The notes below the pieces were generated by a model that was not told the origin of the DNA, made no database searches, and saw only the letters and a program-made list of their open reading frames with translations. A stretch of 64,000 bases of DNA from Poecilobothrus nobilitatus (Eukaryota > Arthropoda > Insecta > Diptera > Dolichopodidae), in assembly GCA_947095535.1 (NCBI GenBank), contig OX352772.1, positions 41,373,445-41,437,444 on the forward strand, in the 5' to 3' direction. The position numbers and the translations under genes were made by a program. Of the stretch, positions 21,853-34,134 are shown piece by piece. Within the stretch, counting starts at the first letter, position 1. Every line of letters starts with the position of its first letter.

Positions 21853-22119
21853 AGGACTTCTAGCAACCTACGCTATTGCATAGTCTTAGATATGAAAATG
21901 CCTATATTATAGGTATTTACTATAATTTTTTTTCTAAGTCCGATTTTTATCTGTGTATCCACAAATTCGAAAAGTTTCTTAGGCATCTTCTTTCACCATA
22001 CAAAATAATATTTTTACTTCCATTTCTTCAATCTCTTCATCCAAAATAAAACTTCAAATAAAACTAGTTTTCCCAATTTTATTTTTTATTATTTTCAATT
22101 CACAAAATTACATACAAAA

Positions 22120-22190
22120 AAATGTCTCTATTTTTTCAATAAGATAATGCAGACTGCAGTTTATTTCCATACAAAGCAAAGCTTTTTCTT
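22120..22190 (+). repeat. 70-bp direct repeat, second copy
   Basis: Near-identical to 21051-21120, 1069 bases downstream in the same orientation. The only difference noted is CTCTA for CTTTA. Confidence 0.8.
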
Positions 22191-22509
22191 TTCAATTCAT
22201 AAGACTTTCATGATTGCGTGACTTTTTTTGAAAGACTTTTCAGAGAAGAAAAAAGTCTTAACTTACGTCTTAACTTAAAAGTATTAGCTTTGACCGGTGT
22301 CAACTTTGTTCTGAAAAAAATTTTAATATCGGTTTTGAGACCACAAGTACGTGGTCGTAATACCGCTGCAGTTTTGTTGACATATTATAAAAATTGACAT
22401 TTCGTTTAAAAATAAAAAAAAAATATTTATTGAATTCGTTTGTTTATAAATTTGAAAAATGTAGTACATATGTATAATTTTTTTAATTTATGAAATATTT
22501 ACATTAGTT

Positions 22510-23854
22510 GTGTTAAGCCGATTACTCAAAATTGTATTTTGCACGCTTAGTTCGTTAAGCATGAAATTAAGAGTTACATCTGCCATATATAAGTTTATAT
22601 TTTCGCAACATAATGCTTCCACTGCTACTTTAATTGGTTGCAATGCTAATATTGTATTAGATAGTAGTTCAAAATCAGAGTTTAAATCAATGTAAGAAAA
22701 AGCCTACACAAAGCTTTAGTTCAGAGAACCTCTCCAACATTGACAGCAAACTGTTCCATCTCGTGCGGGAATCTAAAATTAAGCTACGTTCTTTACCAAA
22801 TTCTTCTTTGACGTATTTCTGCAATATGGCATCATTTTTTGTTGGAGATCTTCGAAATAATTTTATTACATTTCGCATTTTTGACACTAGGGTCCCAAAT
22901 CTACGTATCGAATCTGATTAGTTTCCAATCCAAATGAATTTATTATACAAATACAAAGAATATTAAAATCTTCGGCGAATTCGTATTCATCTTCTTCCGC
23001 GTCCAAATTAAATATGTATGGTGTATCTTCATTTATGTGTTCCTCTTCATATTCGGAAAAACTATTATTGTTATAAAGTATTTTTATAACGGCCAACTGT
23101 ATGCTATGAGTCATGCATAATTGGTGAATTATTTGGATGCCTCTAGCTACCTTTTACATGATTGATGCTCCATCCATGGTCATATCAATAACATATTCGA
23201 AACATATGTTGAATTCTTCGATGTTTTTTTCCAACAGAGTAATACATTTTTCTGCTGGTAGATGTCCAGAAACACGCGTTAAACCAATATTCCAAAAATT
23301 CTCAGCTGCACGAATATTTATATTCATATAGCGCCGATTGCTGGTAGATGTCCACTTGTTGAAGGTAAAGCTGACCAATTTTTTTGCAACTTTGTGTTTT
23401 GAAATATGCTCTATAACCTCTTTACGAATTTTTTCGCCGTATTTTAAAACGATTTCTCGAACTATGTTTGGAGAACTTGGAATATTTTTATACTTATTCG
23501 TCAAGAATTTTCGCAAATCATAAGTGCAAATTTTACTGAATGGTATACCATCACGTGCAATCAGCCGAGAGACAACAGCATTAAATGAATCATCCACAGC
23601 ACTTTTAAAAAAATTAGAAATATTTGAAGTAGAAGCTTGACAATCGCTGGCTTATTTGTTATTACTGTAGATGAAATTTTATTATCACCTTTTCCTCGTT
23701 TTAGCAAATTAATATCATGACTAGTTCGTAAATGAGTAAGGAGTCCGCTCGCACTTCCCCCAGTTGCTTTTTTTATTTCTGCACACTTTTAACACACACC
23801 TGCATTATTACATTCTGTTCTATTAAAATAATACCACGGTGAATTTTTATCCAT
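22510..23854 (-). pseudogene. hAT-family transposase with BED zinc finger, broken
   Basis: Read on the minus strand from the ATG at 23854: a BED-type finger (WYYFNRTECNNAGVC, then KCAEIKKATGGSAGLLTHLR, then TSH) in which a TAA replaces the residue before KC. A second stretch follows at 23597-23154 (FSKICTYDLRKFLTNKY, VSFTFNKWTSTSNRRYMNI), ending in VIDMTMDGAS, then MTHSIQLAV...ED (23114-22887), KYVKEEF...LILDSRTRWNSLLSML (22887-22687) and ALQPIKVAVEALCCENINL to about 22510. The order matches hAT/BED transposases. At least three frame breaks occur, and the C-terminal dimerisation region is missing. Terminal repeats were not identified. Confidence 0.75.
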
Positions 23855-25639
23855 GGGGCTGGAAAAATTTTAGTTTTCTACATACTAAACAGATAAAAAT
23901 AATTTCTTAAATCTTATTGATAATAATTATTTTAGTTAATTGAAAATGATTTATTAATTACTTATATAAAACAATGTGTTTATATATTTTTTTTTCGTTT
24001 AAATGAAAAACACGAAAAAAAACACTAAAAAACTCTGATGTTAACAAACTTGGAACTTGGAATAATATAAAATGAAATATAGTTATTCTACGCAAAAATG
24101 AAATATTCTTAAATGTTTGCTAGTTACTCTTTCACTATGCCTACTCCAATTATTTTTATGAAAAATTCAAGTTTAACTTGTATAAAAGAATATGTAAATA
24201 TCTCTTCATGTATATTAATTATAAATCTATTTACTGTTTTTTTTAACTTTATTACCATTAATATCGACACTTGTTTATTTTATAAAAATAGATTAGAATT
24301 AGAAAACATTAAAATAAATAAAGAAAGTTTAAATATCACTGGTGTGATTATATATTTTATGCTTTAAAATAAAAAGTTATGTGAGATGAGATGATTAACA
24401 CAGTTAGTTATTAACAGTAAGTTTTTTTGTTTCTCGTGAGAACATCAATATAATAATGATGAAGAGAAAAAAAAAACTTTTGTATGTATTTTTATCTATC
24501 AATATTTTGTATTTAAGTTTTTTTCCCTTTTTATTTTTACTTTAAATATGTGAAAGATTATATTTTTTCAATATTTTATTTATTTCATATATATTTTGTT
24601 ATATTTTTAAAGTTAACAGTTTATTTTACATTATTTTTTGAATTAACCAATATATTTTACCGTGTAGATTCATTGCCACCGAATATAAGACCAAATGAAA
24701 CTTTTAATATTATGTATATTTAAACCAGCAGATAGAAAAACTGGGTAATTGAATTTGTCATATTATTTTGGTTTAACAAAATTAGATTCAATTCTATCTT
24801 TTAAACTTATCAAACCCATTGTTCACCAACAAATTGTAACATTTAAAGTGCTCACTGAAAATTCGGTGTCCTTCTTCAAACTCTGCGGATTGTTTAGGCG
24901 ATTCTGATATTAAAAATCCACTTATTTTTTAAAATTATGTTATATTATTTATACAAATTAATTTATGTTTTAGATTTTTTATATTATTTAGACACATTTC
25001 CTTTTTTATTTATTTTTTTTATTACAGACACTTCTGGCTAACTACTTCACTTTTTATTTTGATTTCTCTAAAAAAAAATATAAAATTCAAAAATATAAAA
25101 AGTGCGATCGTTTCTTTTAGTGGGAATATATGCGGGAGAAAGCAAATAATGTAAAAACAGCTGTTACTCAAAAAGTGGCTGAAATATTTTTTTGTTATGT
25201 TGCCTATGCTAGTTAATGTATCTATTAAGTAAACGAAAATAATTTAATTTTTGTATTTCAAATTTGCTGTTTTGATTTTTTACAATTTATGCGTTAAAGC
25301 ATATAGAACAGTTTCTTTCTTCTACAATCAAGTGTAGGTAGGTCAGAATAATAAATTATATAATAGAAGAAAAAGGTAAAAGAAATAATTTAAAAAAATA
25401 ATTATTCATTATTAAAAATAAATATTTCAGTATTTTCACAAGAAAATTGCCGAACGAAATAAATTCAACAAAATATCAAATATTGTACGTCACATACTTT
25501 CATAATTATTGTGACTGACACATACTTTCATAATTATACAAATGACGAAGTATATTTAATATTATACCATCTACCGTTTTGTCTAGCTAATATAGTTCTT
25601 TTTTTGCACCAGTTAGCTTCTCGTCGCTTCTTCTTGAAC
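23855..25639. other. AT-rich spacer
   Basis: No supportable gene. The 84-codon frame at 24113-24367 looks like chance low-complexity sequence. There are many A/T runs. Confidence 0.5.
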
Positions 25640-26350
25640 ATTTTCACTTTACGTTTCAACAATTTCATTATCATTTTCCGTATCTGGCAATTCCGACTGA
25701 TTTACGTTGTCTGCTTGATTAGAATTGTTTGGTTCATCCCAGTTCTCAAATATATTATCCCTTCCACATTCGTCTTTATTACCACCTTGTGACTCTTCAA
25801 TGTCTTTCTCGAAAGGATCGGGATCAGTATCTTCTGTTTCCATTGGCTCAGCATCAGTTGACTTTCTTATATTATCAAAAAGTTGACCGAATTTGTGTTC
25901 AGATTGTTTATCATTTTTAGAAATTTCTGTTGATTTTTCTTTTTCAAATGCATCAGCAACTGATTCAGCTAATTTCATTTCAACATCTGGAACATAACTT
26001 GTTTTTGAGGTATTATCTAAAACGCCATCATTTGTACCAATTGATCTGATCTCTCAGTGTCAATTTCCATTTGAGACTGTGGAGGTGATTTTTGTTTTTC
26101 AGCTGTTTGTGTTCGATAATCTGATAATACATCTTCTTCATCATCTTGCTGGTAAATTTTCTTTATTGAAACGTTAGTATCAACTTTCTCAATATCTGAT
26201 ATACTGTTTTACCTACCAGCATCTTTAGATAAATTTTCATAATTTTCAACTTCAACCTCAGCTTCTTCACATGCTCCATCATTCTCATTATTTGGAGAAG
26301 TTTTACTTTCGCTAGCTGTCGATGGGGTTGTTTTGTTTTTTCAAGTAGCA
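25640..26350 (-). pseudogene. Fragment of an acidic, probably nuclear, protein
   Basis: On the minus strand 26340-26045 reads TTPSTASESKTSPNNENDG, then EEAEVEVENYENLSKDAG, a TAA, and NSISDIEKVDTNVSIKK...QTAEKQKSPPQSQMEIDTE. After a frameshift 25978-25649 reads KLAESVADAFEKEKSTEIS and DAEPMETEDTDPDPFEKDIE, ending NDNEIVET and then a stop. The composition (Glu, Asp, Ser, Lys, Pro; SP and ME(T/I)D motifs) is that of a disordered nuclear protein, unlike any transposon protein here. It is intronless, with a stop and a frameshift, and no parent could be named. A Helitron-like terminus 340 bases away suggests capture. Confidence 0.5.
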
Positions 26351-26654
26351 TAGAAAAATTTGGTCACTTGGTGAGAGTGGCTCATCTTATTATAATAGAT
26401 AATCTATGGTGAAAACTGACTCCGCCGTAATTGTATACTCAATAGATTATTGATTTCTTTAAAGATTTTTTGTAAACGAATTATCCCTAGTTCAATGTTC
26501 TGTTTATTCAATTTGCTAAAAATATTTAATGAAATGTAATTCAATGATATTAATTAAATGCAATAAAAATTAAAATATTAACTACCAGCATCTGTAAATG
26601 CATAGTAATAATTTAACTGTATTAAATTTTATTATTTTATTTCATAAAGCCAAA

Positions 26655-26695
26655 AAAAATACTCCGTGCAACGCCGGGTCTCCTGCTAATATTAT
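26655..26695 (+). mobile_element. Helitron-like 3' end
   Basis: CTCCGTGCAACGCCGGG followed by TCTCCTGCTAA has the look of an insect Helitron terminus: a small GC stem (CCG.GC / GCCGG, loop AAC) about 11 bases before a CTAA end, inserted before T. The DNA upstream (26400-26650) is AT-rich and the 5' TC end was not found. Helitrons make no target duplication, so the call rests on this motif alone. Confidence 0.4.
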
Positions 26696-27626
26696 ACATA
26701 TACATATATACATATATGTATGATGATTTGATTTTTATAATAATAATACATAAACATACATATGTAGATGTACATACATAAATGATTTTAGTTAACTACT
26801 TATTTTTAAATTGAAGCGAAAGGTATTAAGGTACGCACATTTTTCAAGACAATAAAAATAGTTTAAATACTGTGTGACTTAAATTCTATTTTTCGTGTAA
26901 ACAGAAAATCCCTCGACAAAATTAGGTTGTCGGTACAAAATAGGGTATGAAATGAAACATGCTAAAATTAAAACAAAGCATATTCTAATTTTAACCATCT
27001 TAACAATTTTTCTTATAATATTTAAATTAAAATTATAATTAAAAAAATATCACTAGATGGCTTTTTTCTTGTACTTGCAACATGGATGATTTGCTATTTT
27101 TATTTTCTTGAAAAGAAAAATTAACTTTTGGAATTTCTTATATGTATATGTATGTATGTATGTTGTTACAAAAGGGTGTGTAAATGCCCTTGCAACTAGA
27201 CCCTGCGATCCGTTGTGTTCCCAGCTCAATGATTGCCTCGCCTCCACTCCTACAGCGAGCCACTCTATTCCTTTCTTGATGTGTTGAACATTCTCACTTC
27301 AGAAAAGCTTTCCCAGTGTTTTTGCCCCAAAGTTCCTCACCTTTGGGATCTCAGGTATTACTACAGCACGTGGAGTAAAATATATGTATAAATACAAGTT
27401 TATGTGGAGTAAAGTATTACATACATATCTATGTATGTATATAGTCTTTACGTTAGCTAATTTATTTTAGAAATTCTTCAATCTGGACAGTGAACACAAA
27501 ATAGACACGTGCATACCTATTTTCAATTAAATATTAAATTGTTTTATCTATGCACGGCCTACCAATAGTTAGTTTTTGTTAGCGGAGCGGCTTACTAAAA
27601 TTATTGTTAGCTGTGGTATATTACAA
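26696..27626. other. Microsatellites and a GC-richer patch, no gene
   Basis: ATACATATATACATATATG-type repeats occur at 26696-26790, TGTATGTATG at 27140-27165 and again near 27415-27445. 27170-27380 is clearly less AT-rich and, on the minus strand, reads WLAVGVEARQSLSWEHNGSQ in one frame (27265-27150). I suspect a mobile-element fragment but cannot name it. Confidence 0.4.
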
Positions 27627-28245
27627 ATGGAGATTGATGACAAGTTTTCATGGGAAAATCATGTGGAGAAAATACTGTTAAAAATTAACCCGATGCTAGG
27701 AGCCTTGATTGAGAAGGTGTAGTAAAATGAGAACCCATTTCTGATTTAGTTTTTAACGCTTGTATGTACATCGATATGTATATATAATATATATATGTAT
27801 GTATATATATGGTCGTTATGCTCTGCCAATCTCAAAAAAGGGTAGAAATCTTAATGAATAGAGCCATAAGCTACATTAATTTTTATTAGAGCCATCAAAA
27901 ATATTCAACTTCTTCACAACACAACGTCGACTGTCAAGCTCTATAATAGTCAATAGATCAAGATTTGCAGCAAGAGATTCAATTTAGAACCTCGCAAGCC
28001 AACAGTCAACGACAAAACAATAGTGTGATATACTCTAATATACGAATCTTCAATTCCCTACCAGAGCAAATCAAAAGTGTCACTAATATCAACATGTTCT
28101 CGAGATTGCTAAAAAACATGGCACTAGTAATAATTAGCAATAAAAAAAAATATCTAATAAAAAACTTTTCTAGTTTTTGAGTGATTGAACTATTTTAACC
28201 TGTGATAGTGTGATGTGAATTGTAAATTATAAAAAAGTTTTTCTG
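27627..28245 (+). mobile_element. Non-LTR 3' remnant (CR1/L2-like)
   Basis: 27627-27722 reads MEIDDKFSWENHVEKILLKI, then NPMLGALIEKV, the segment after RT that contains the LDD/W..H block. 27805-27960 reads YGRYALPISKK and then a degenerate NRAI motif. 27965-28180 reads SNIRIFNSLPEQIKSV and FSRLLKN, the 3' coding end. Frameshifts and stops separate the pieces, and a TATG microsatellite lies between them. Dead. Confidence 0.6.
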
Positions 28246-28453
28246 AAAACAAAAAAAAATTCTAACTTTTACTTCGAGTATCGAAATCCCAGAAAACTCA
28301 TCATTTTGATTATTTTATCTGATTTTGACCGGTGACATTTTGTGATTTTGATCAAGGTTTTTTTTATTTCAGTCATTGAGTCAAACAATTTTCAGTTTTA
28401 ATATTTTAATTTTGTTTAGAAAATATTAAAAATTATTGTAAAATAACTTATAA

Positions 28454-30435
28454 ATGGATGAGTATTGTAGACTTTGTACAGCAAAAGATTGTAATTTAAT
28501 TTTACTATATGAAATTAATAATATTAATAAAATTAAAACCTTATTAAAAATAAAAAAAGATGATGAACTCCCCCAAATGTGTTGTGATTCTTGTTTATTT
28601 CAAATTAATAATACTAATTCCTTTATTTTAAAATGTGAAAAATCTTATGAGTATTTCAAAAGCACATTATTAAATTGTTTAGATAAAGAACTAACGAAAT
28701 CCAATTACTTTGAAGAAAATGATTTAAAAAGTGAACAGGAAGGTATATAATTAAAATTATTGTATAATTTTTTAAATTATTAACATTCATTTTCTAATTT
28801 TTAGTTCGTAATATACCTTGTAACGATATTAAAGAATGTGTAACCGAATCTTTATTAATTAAAACTGAAGTAAAGGAAGAAAATTCAGAATTTCTAATTA
28901 ACGAAACAGAAAGTAGTGGTTTTTTTAATGGAAATGATGAATTTGATTCAAATTGTGATTATAATATAAAACCAGCGGAAGTATTTCTTGAAAACGATAT
29001 AGAACTAACCAAGGAAAATAAAATTAAAAAGAGCGGAAAAAAACGTAGAGAAAGAATTTGTAGCACTCTTAATGAAAAAGATAAATGGAAATGTCAATAT
29101 TGTCCTCGAATTTTTACAACAGATAAAATTCTAAGAAGACATATGCAAAATATTCATACAAATCCAAATTTTAAATGTATTAAATGTGGATTTGAATGTA
29201 CTAACAAATCAAACTGTGCTGGTCATGTCAAGAGAAAACATTTCAAAGAGTTGAATATGGAATTTGAAGAGCTTTTACAATTTGTATTGGAAAAAGAATC
29301 TGATACAAACGATGTAAATTTTTCAGATTTACCTTTTTCTTGTGATGGATGCACAAGATCGTTCGCTAAAGAATCTGATTTACAGAAACATAAAAATCGG
29401 GTTCATATAAGTGATCCAGATTCAATAAAATTATTTGGTTGTAAGAAGTGCGGCTCTAAGTATACGTACAGAAAAACAGCTGTAAAACATATACGAAATG
29501 TTCACTATGAGAGTAGGACTGAGCTTGTAAAAGCAGAAATTGATGAAGTAATTCATTTACAAAAAAAAAACTTAAAAATTACTTAATTTTTATTTCGTTA
29601 TTTTTAGTATTTAGTGCAGTATGGTGAACCTAAAATAGAAGCAGAGATTGTAAAAACAAAAGAAAATAATGAAGAAGGATCTGTACATGAATGTCCTGTA
29701 TGTCATTTAAAGTATTCTAGAGCTATAATACTTAAAAGTCACTTTGCTCGATTTCATTTAAGTGAAGATGAAAAGAAAAAACGAAAAAAAAAAATTTATT
29801 TATGTCAACAATGTGGGAAAAATTTTTCTGCTCGCTCAGCGTTCAAATATCATGTTCAAACACATTTTGGAGAAAAAGAGTTCAAATGTAGTGAGTGCTC
29901 TAAGGCTTATTATACAAAACATTTACTGCTTTCTCACATGAGAAAACATACAGGTAAAAGTAGTATTTTTTATTTCATTAATAAAATTCTTTTAAATATG
30001 TGTAATTTTTAAGGGGATATGAGTAATAGACAATTAGAATGTAAAATATGTCACAAAAGATGGCCAAGTAAAACAGCTTTAGAGCGACATATGAATGTTC
30101 ATGGTCAAAAACAACCAAGAAATTATATGTGTTCAATTTGTGGAAACGCGTTTTATTCGAATTATCATTTAAAGAGTCATATGTTAAGACACACAAAGGA
30201 AAATAATTTCAAATGTACTGAACCTGGTTGTAACGCTTCATTTCGTGCTGATGGCAGTAGGAAAAAACATTACTATAATTTTCATGTTCCCGATGATCAA
30301 AAACCATTTTCTTGTGACATTTGTCAAAAAAAATTTTACCGCATAGCTTATTTAGCAGATCATTTAAGAAAACATGGCAAAGCAGCCGAATATATGCTTA
30401 ATTTATATAGACAAAAACCTCAAAAAGAAAATTAG
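28454..30435 (+). CDS. ZAD C2H2 zinc-finger protein, 11 fingers (599 aa)
   Basis: Four exons: 28454-28742, 28805-29547, 29608-29953 and 30014-30435. All three introns are about 60 bp with GT/AG borders, and the frame is kept, giving 599 residues. An N-terminal ZAD (residues 4-75) has CRLC at 5-8 and the second pair at 44 and 47 (LPQMCCDSC). An acidic linker follows, then 11 C2H2 fingers from about residue 210 to the end: four, a Glu-rich gap, then seven, several joined by TGEK-like or short linkers. Finger 10 has the C-x4-C spacing. ZAD proteins are an insect-expanded family of nuclear DNA-binding factors that dimerise through the ZAD. I cannot match it to one named fly gene. It converges on Tom40, with a 1.1-kb gap. 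An AATAAA lies about 100 bases after the stop. Confidence 0.9.
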
Positions 30436-31570
30436 TAGTAATGTATATATATTTTTGTTAATTAATAAGGAAAATGTTATTTATTTTAAGCAAAACATAA
30501 AAAAAAATTAAATTTATTAAAAGTAATTGGGAAAAAAAAAATAAAATTTTATACGCTTTACTTTTTAACAAAATTTAGTTTTATTTCTTTTGTAGTTTTT
30601 CATTATATGTATTTTCAACATTTGATAAAGTTCATTTTGTAATGTAAGTATTGAATTAAGATATCTTAAACGAATTTTGTAAAAGATGAAATTAACTCTC
30701 AATTAATACCTTTGTTTTGTAGATAAGATTTCTAAATAAATAACTTTTTTGATGTTTTAATTTATAATCAACAACGTATAACAACAAATAATACAATATT
30801 GTGAATAAAACTGGAATAACTTAGTTCCTATAAAATATTTAAAAAAAAAAAAAATAAATATGCCTTATTTTGAAGACTTTGATTCCAAACATATTTTCTA
30901 TTTTTATATAAAGTTAAATTTGTTGAGCATACTTTTATATTGTTTCAAAGTAAGTGGCCATTTTATAAAAGTAATTAAAATCAAAATGTTTCTAGTCTAT
31001 AGTTAAAATATTTTATTTCTTATATTTTCCCTTCTATTTTTACATTTTTAATTTTTTTTTTCAACAAATGAGACTGATGGTTTAGAAATGGAATATAATT
31101 TTTAATGTAGTATAGTAGAAAAACTTAAATGCAATTAACACTAGGCATTTTTTTTTCTAAATGACTAAATTATACATAATTTTTTAACAATTATCAAAAA
31201 AAAAAAACAACAATTTAGAAAAAAAGATGTCTATGGGAAAATTTATATCTGTGTCATCAAGTCAATCATCTTTATATTAATTCTCTTGATTTATTAAAAA
31301 AAAAAACGAAAATATATTACTATATTCATATTCATAATAGAATATTTATTGCTACTATCTTAGGTAAATATGGTTGAAAAAACTATGTCGAAACTAATTG
31401 ATTTAATCAACTGAGTAAAATGCATTTTTCTACTATTTACTTTTTGAGGCAAGTTGATTTAATTTTTTTTTGTTAAATTTAACCGCACTAATTACTTTTG
31501 TTTGAAATTAATTAACACAGTTTTTATTTAATTTTTAATTTAGGAATTGGTATTATACTATGGTTGTACT
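30436..31570. other. Convergent intergenic spacer (two 3' UTRs)
   Basis: Lies between the stops of the zinc-finger gene and Tom40, which point towards each other. AT-rich with several poly(A)/poly(T) runs; no gene seen. It probably contains both 3' UTRs. Confidence 0.7.
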
Positions 31571-32712
31571 TTATCCAATTATAAGCCCACATCCAAGCCT
31601 AAATTGATTTTTTGTGTGATTTAATTTTCCGCTTAGCGCGAAAGAAAATGGTAAAGGTTGTAGTTTTTTTTCCAGAACAGCGCCTACATTCCAATTTGAA
31701 TCAACCATGCCTTAAAAACAAAAACATTAGCTTCTATAACTAATTAAAAAAAATTTAAGAAATTTACCTTTAAAAACTAAATCTGCTTTAGGTAAATCAA
31801 CTTGATAACCAATTGTGGCAACAGATTCTTGCATGCGAAGACTAGTTTCGACTTCAACGCCAACTTGTAATTGGTCGCTCGCTTTCTGGTAATAGCAAAG
31901 GTGTATTCCACTACCACCCAATGTTCCTGACCAAGTTGCTGTTCCATTTGTATATCTCGCAGCAGCAGAAACAACAGCAATTTCACCACCTGGCACTTGG
32001 GGTCCATATTGATAAGCTAATTCACCACCTAATGCTAAATTTGTTGTGAGTGATTGTAAATAATGGCATACAAAAACTCCTGAATTATTTAAAATATTAG
32101 GATTCCCCACTGTTAGTGAAGCTGTATAATCATCTCCACGATAATCTGTAGTTAATTGGGCTGCTTGAATTTTACTTTGTTGAATCTAATTAGATATTTA
32201 TTTTTATTAAAATCATTTTAATTAAATTTATCAATACCTGTGAAGCGATTTTACATCGTACTCGTGGTGAAAATTGATGAATTATATTTGCATTTAAATT
32301 TCCTTGTGGATCAATATCTCCCAATAAAACTGGGAAAGCTTCTGTTGGTGAAAATTGTTTTGTTCCTACATAAGTAGCTCCGAATCGATAACCGCTTGGA
32401 TTAGTGCTACATAAATTTATGGTGTGGGAAACTTGAAAATGGTTACTAAGGCCTTTATTTAACATTATTTTAGCTCCTTCAAAAGTCATTGCCATTATAT
32501 CTAAAATTGATTTATATTAATATTTAATATACTTTTAGCATATTTTTTAAGGTTATGTTTTTACCTTTACAACTTTTATGTAAATCTTCAATTGTTCCTG
32601 GATTTTTCAAATTATCTTTCTTCTTTTCTGTTAGAATAGGATCTATATTTGGTGAAACTGGCTGTGATATGGCCATTTTTGGAGGTGCTGAAGAAGCTTG
32701 GACGTTTCCCAT
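31571..32712 (-). CDS. Tom40: Tom40, mitochondrial outer-membrane import channel (322 aa)
   Basis: Four exons on the minus strand: 32712-32565, 32500-32238, 32185-31768 and 31710-31571, with GT/AG introns of 50-70 bp and frame kept, giving 322 residues with stop. Tom40 is the 19-strand beta-barrel pore of the TOM complex. The family signature is clear: [12 protein letters not shown], then [74 protein letters not shown], and the C-terminal [12 protein letters not shown] beta-signal-like end. The ~30-residue N-terminal tail is Pro/Ser-rich and short, as in metazoans. It diverges from AP-1-2beta about 3.5 kb away. Length and completeness indicate a functional gene. Confidence 0.95.
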
Positions 32713-33504
32713 TTTCCTCTTCTGTTTTTCTTAATTTATATCAAGTCAGAAAAGCGACAAAAATCACAATTCTACTATTCTGAAAATTCAAATGGCCTTA
32801 TAAAAAAGTATGATATTAGCTGTCAATATTTGAAGTATGGAAGAAAGTAAGAAAATAAGATGAGATTCGATAGCAACGGGGAGTTTTTATAAATTTTTAA
32901 TTCCACACGTGGATTTGCTATTGACATTTAAATGAAAAAATTATGGGGAATCAAATAGATAGTGACACCGATAGATTATTAGTAGTTTTACTAATAAATC
33001 TATGGTGAACCTAATTAATAAAACCACTTCTTAAATAAATAATTTTAAATAATAATTTTATTTTTTTAAAGCATCAAAAATTTTATTTAGTGCACAAACG
33101 CTTACTAAATTCCAATTTGTATAAATTATGGATGTATTTTTGATAATTTTTTTGTAAATGTTTTACTTTAACTTCTTCAAATTAATATTTAATCGTTTTC
33201 TCTATTCCACATAAATAAATTACAATGAATATTAACATTTTTTAAATAAATTTATCTAAGAGAATTTTTAAAATACGTAGGATGTATACAATACATATTA
33301 TTTCATTATATTAAAGCTATTTTAAATTTGCAGAAAGTTTTTTAAACAATCTAGAACATAATGAAACATGTATGGAAGCATATGTTTGTTTGTTTGTTTG
33401 TTTTACTTTATTAGTCTCTAAAGAAACTTTAATAAAAAAAAATTAACATATAATTATTATTAAATCTTATATCCTAAAAATTATGTATTTAAATGTAAAA
33501 CTAA
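32713..33504. other. Tom40 upstream region
   Basis: Contains the Tom40 promoter and 5' UTR. A short imperfect hairpin (ATAGATTATTAGTAG / CTAATAAATCTAT) lies at about 32972-33003, and TGTTTGTTTGTTTG simple sequence at 33385-33404. No gene. Confidence 0.5.
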
Positions 33505-34134
33505 GGGTAAGTTCATATGGGATGCATGCATCCAGATGCAAAAATTATTGTGATTACATTTCGTGTACTCTTCGATAATATTAACTAACATTTTGCATCC
33601 ATTATGCATGCATCCACTCGTTCACGAGATGCGAAACGGCGACATTTGCATTTTGAAAGTTTTATTTAAAAGTACCTAGTCGGCTAGTATGTGTATATTG
33701 TTTTAACATTTGATGAAAAAATTTTTTATTTACAAAATACAAAATGGTTAAACCAGAGAAAATTGTTATTTTATAAGAAAAATTTTAATTAATATAAACT
33801 AAATATAATTTTTTAATACACATATAAAATTAATTAATAGCTTCTGAAGTAATTCTGATTTTTCTTCTTTAATATTAACTGCAAACCAACTTTTCTTCCT
33901 TTTTATTATATCCATCTTCAAAATATTTCAAAATATTTAACGTTTAAAATTATTGACGTTAGCTTTTACGTCTGTATTTGACGTTAAAATAAATTTGCAT
34001 CTTGTTTGTATTTTTCTTTCAAAAAATTTTGCATCTAAAATGAGCGAAAGGGAGAGCATATCATCAATACGATAGATATTTTCAACCAATCAAATGTTTG
34101 CACCCGGATGCATGCATCCCATGTGAACTTACCC
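33505..34134. mobile_element. 630-bp Harbinger-type MITE with TAA target duplication
   Basis: Ends GGGTAAGTTCATATGGGATG and CATCCCATGTGAACTTACCC. The inverted repeat continues through GCATGCATCC and GATGCAAA to about 36 bases with few mismatches, flanked on both sides by TAA (33502-33504 and 34135-34137), the target preference of PIF/Harbinger. The terminal repeat itself contains the palindrome GGATGCATGCATCC, and a further ATGCATGCATCC lies internally near 33604. Non-coding. Confidence 0.85.

Larger units (their letters stand above)
21430..22265. mobile_element. Possible DNA element with TTAAGACTTTTTTC inverted ends
   Basis: TTAAGACTTTTTTC ... CAATCATGAAAGTCT at about 21431-21493 is mirrored by AGACTTTCATGATTG ... 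GAAAAAAGTCTTAA at about 22212-22264, giving ~60-base imperfect inverted ends. Another AGAAAAAAGTC motif lies internally. The enclosed DNA contains foldback copy 2 and the second 70-bp direct repeat and has no transposase. Borders are approximate. Confidence 0.5.
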
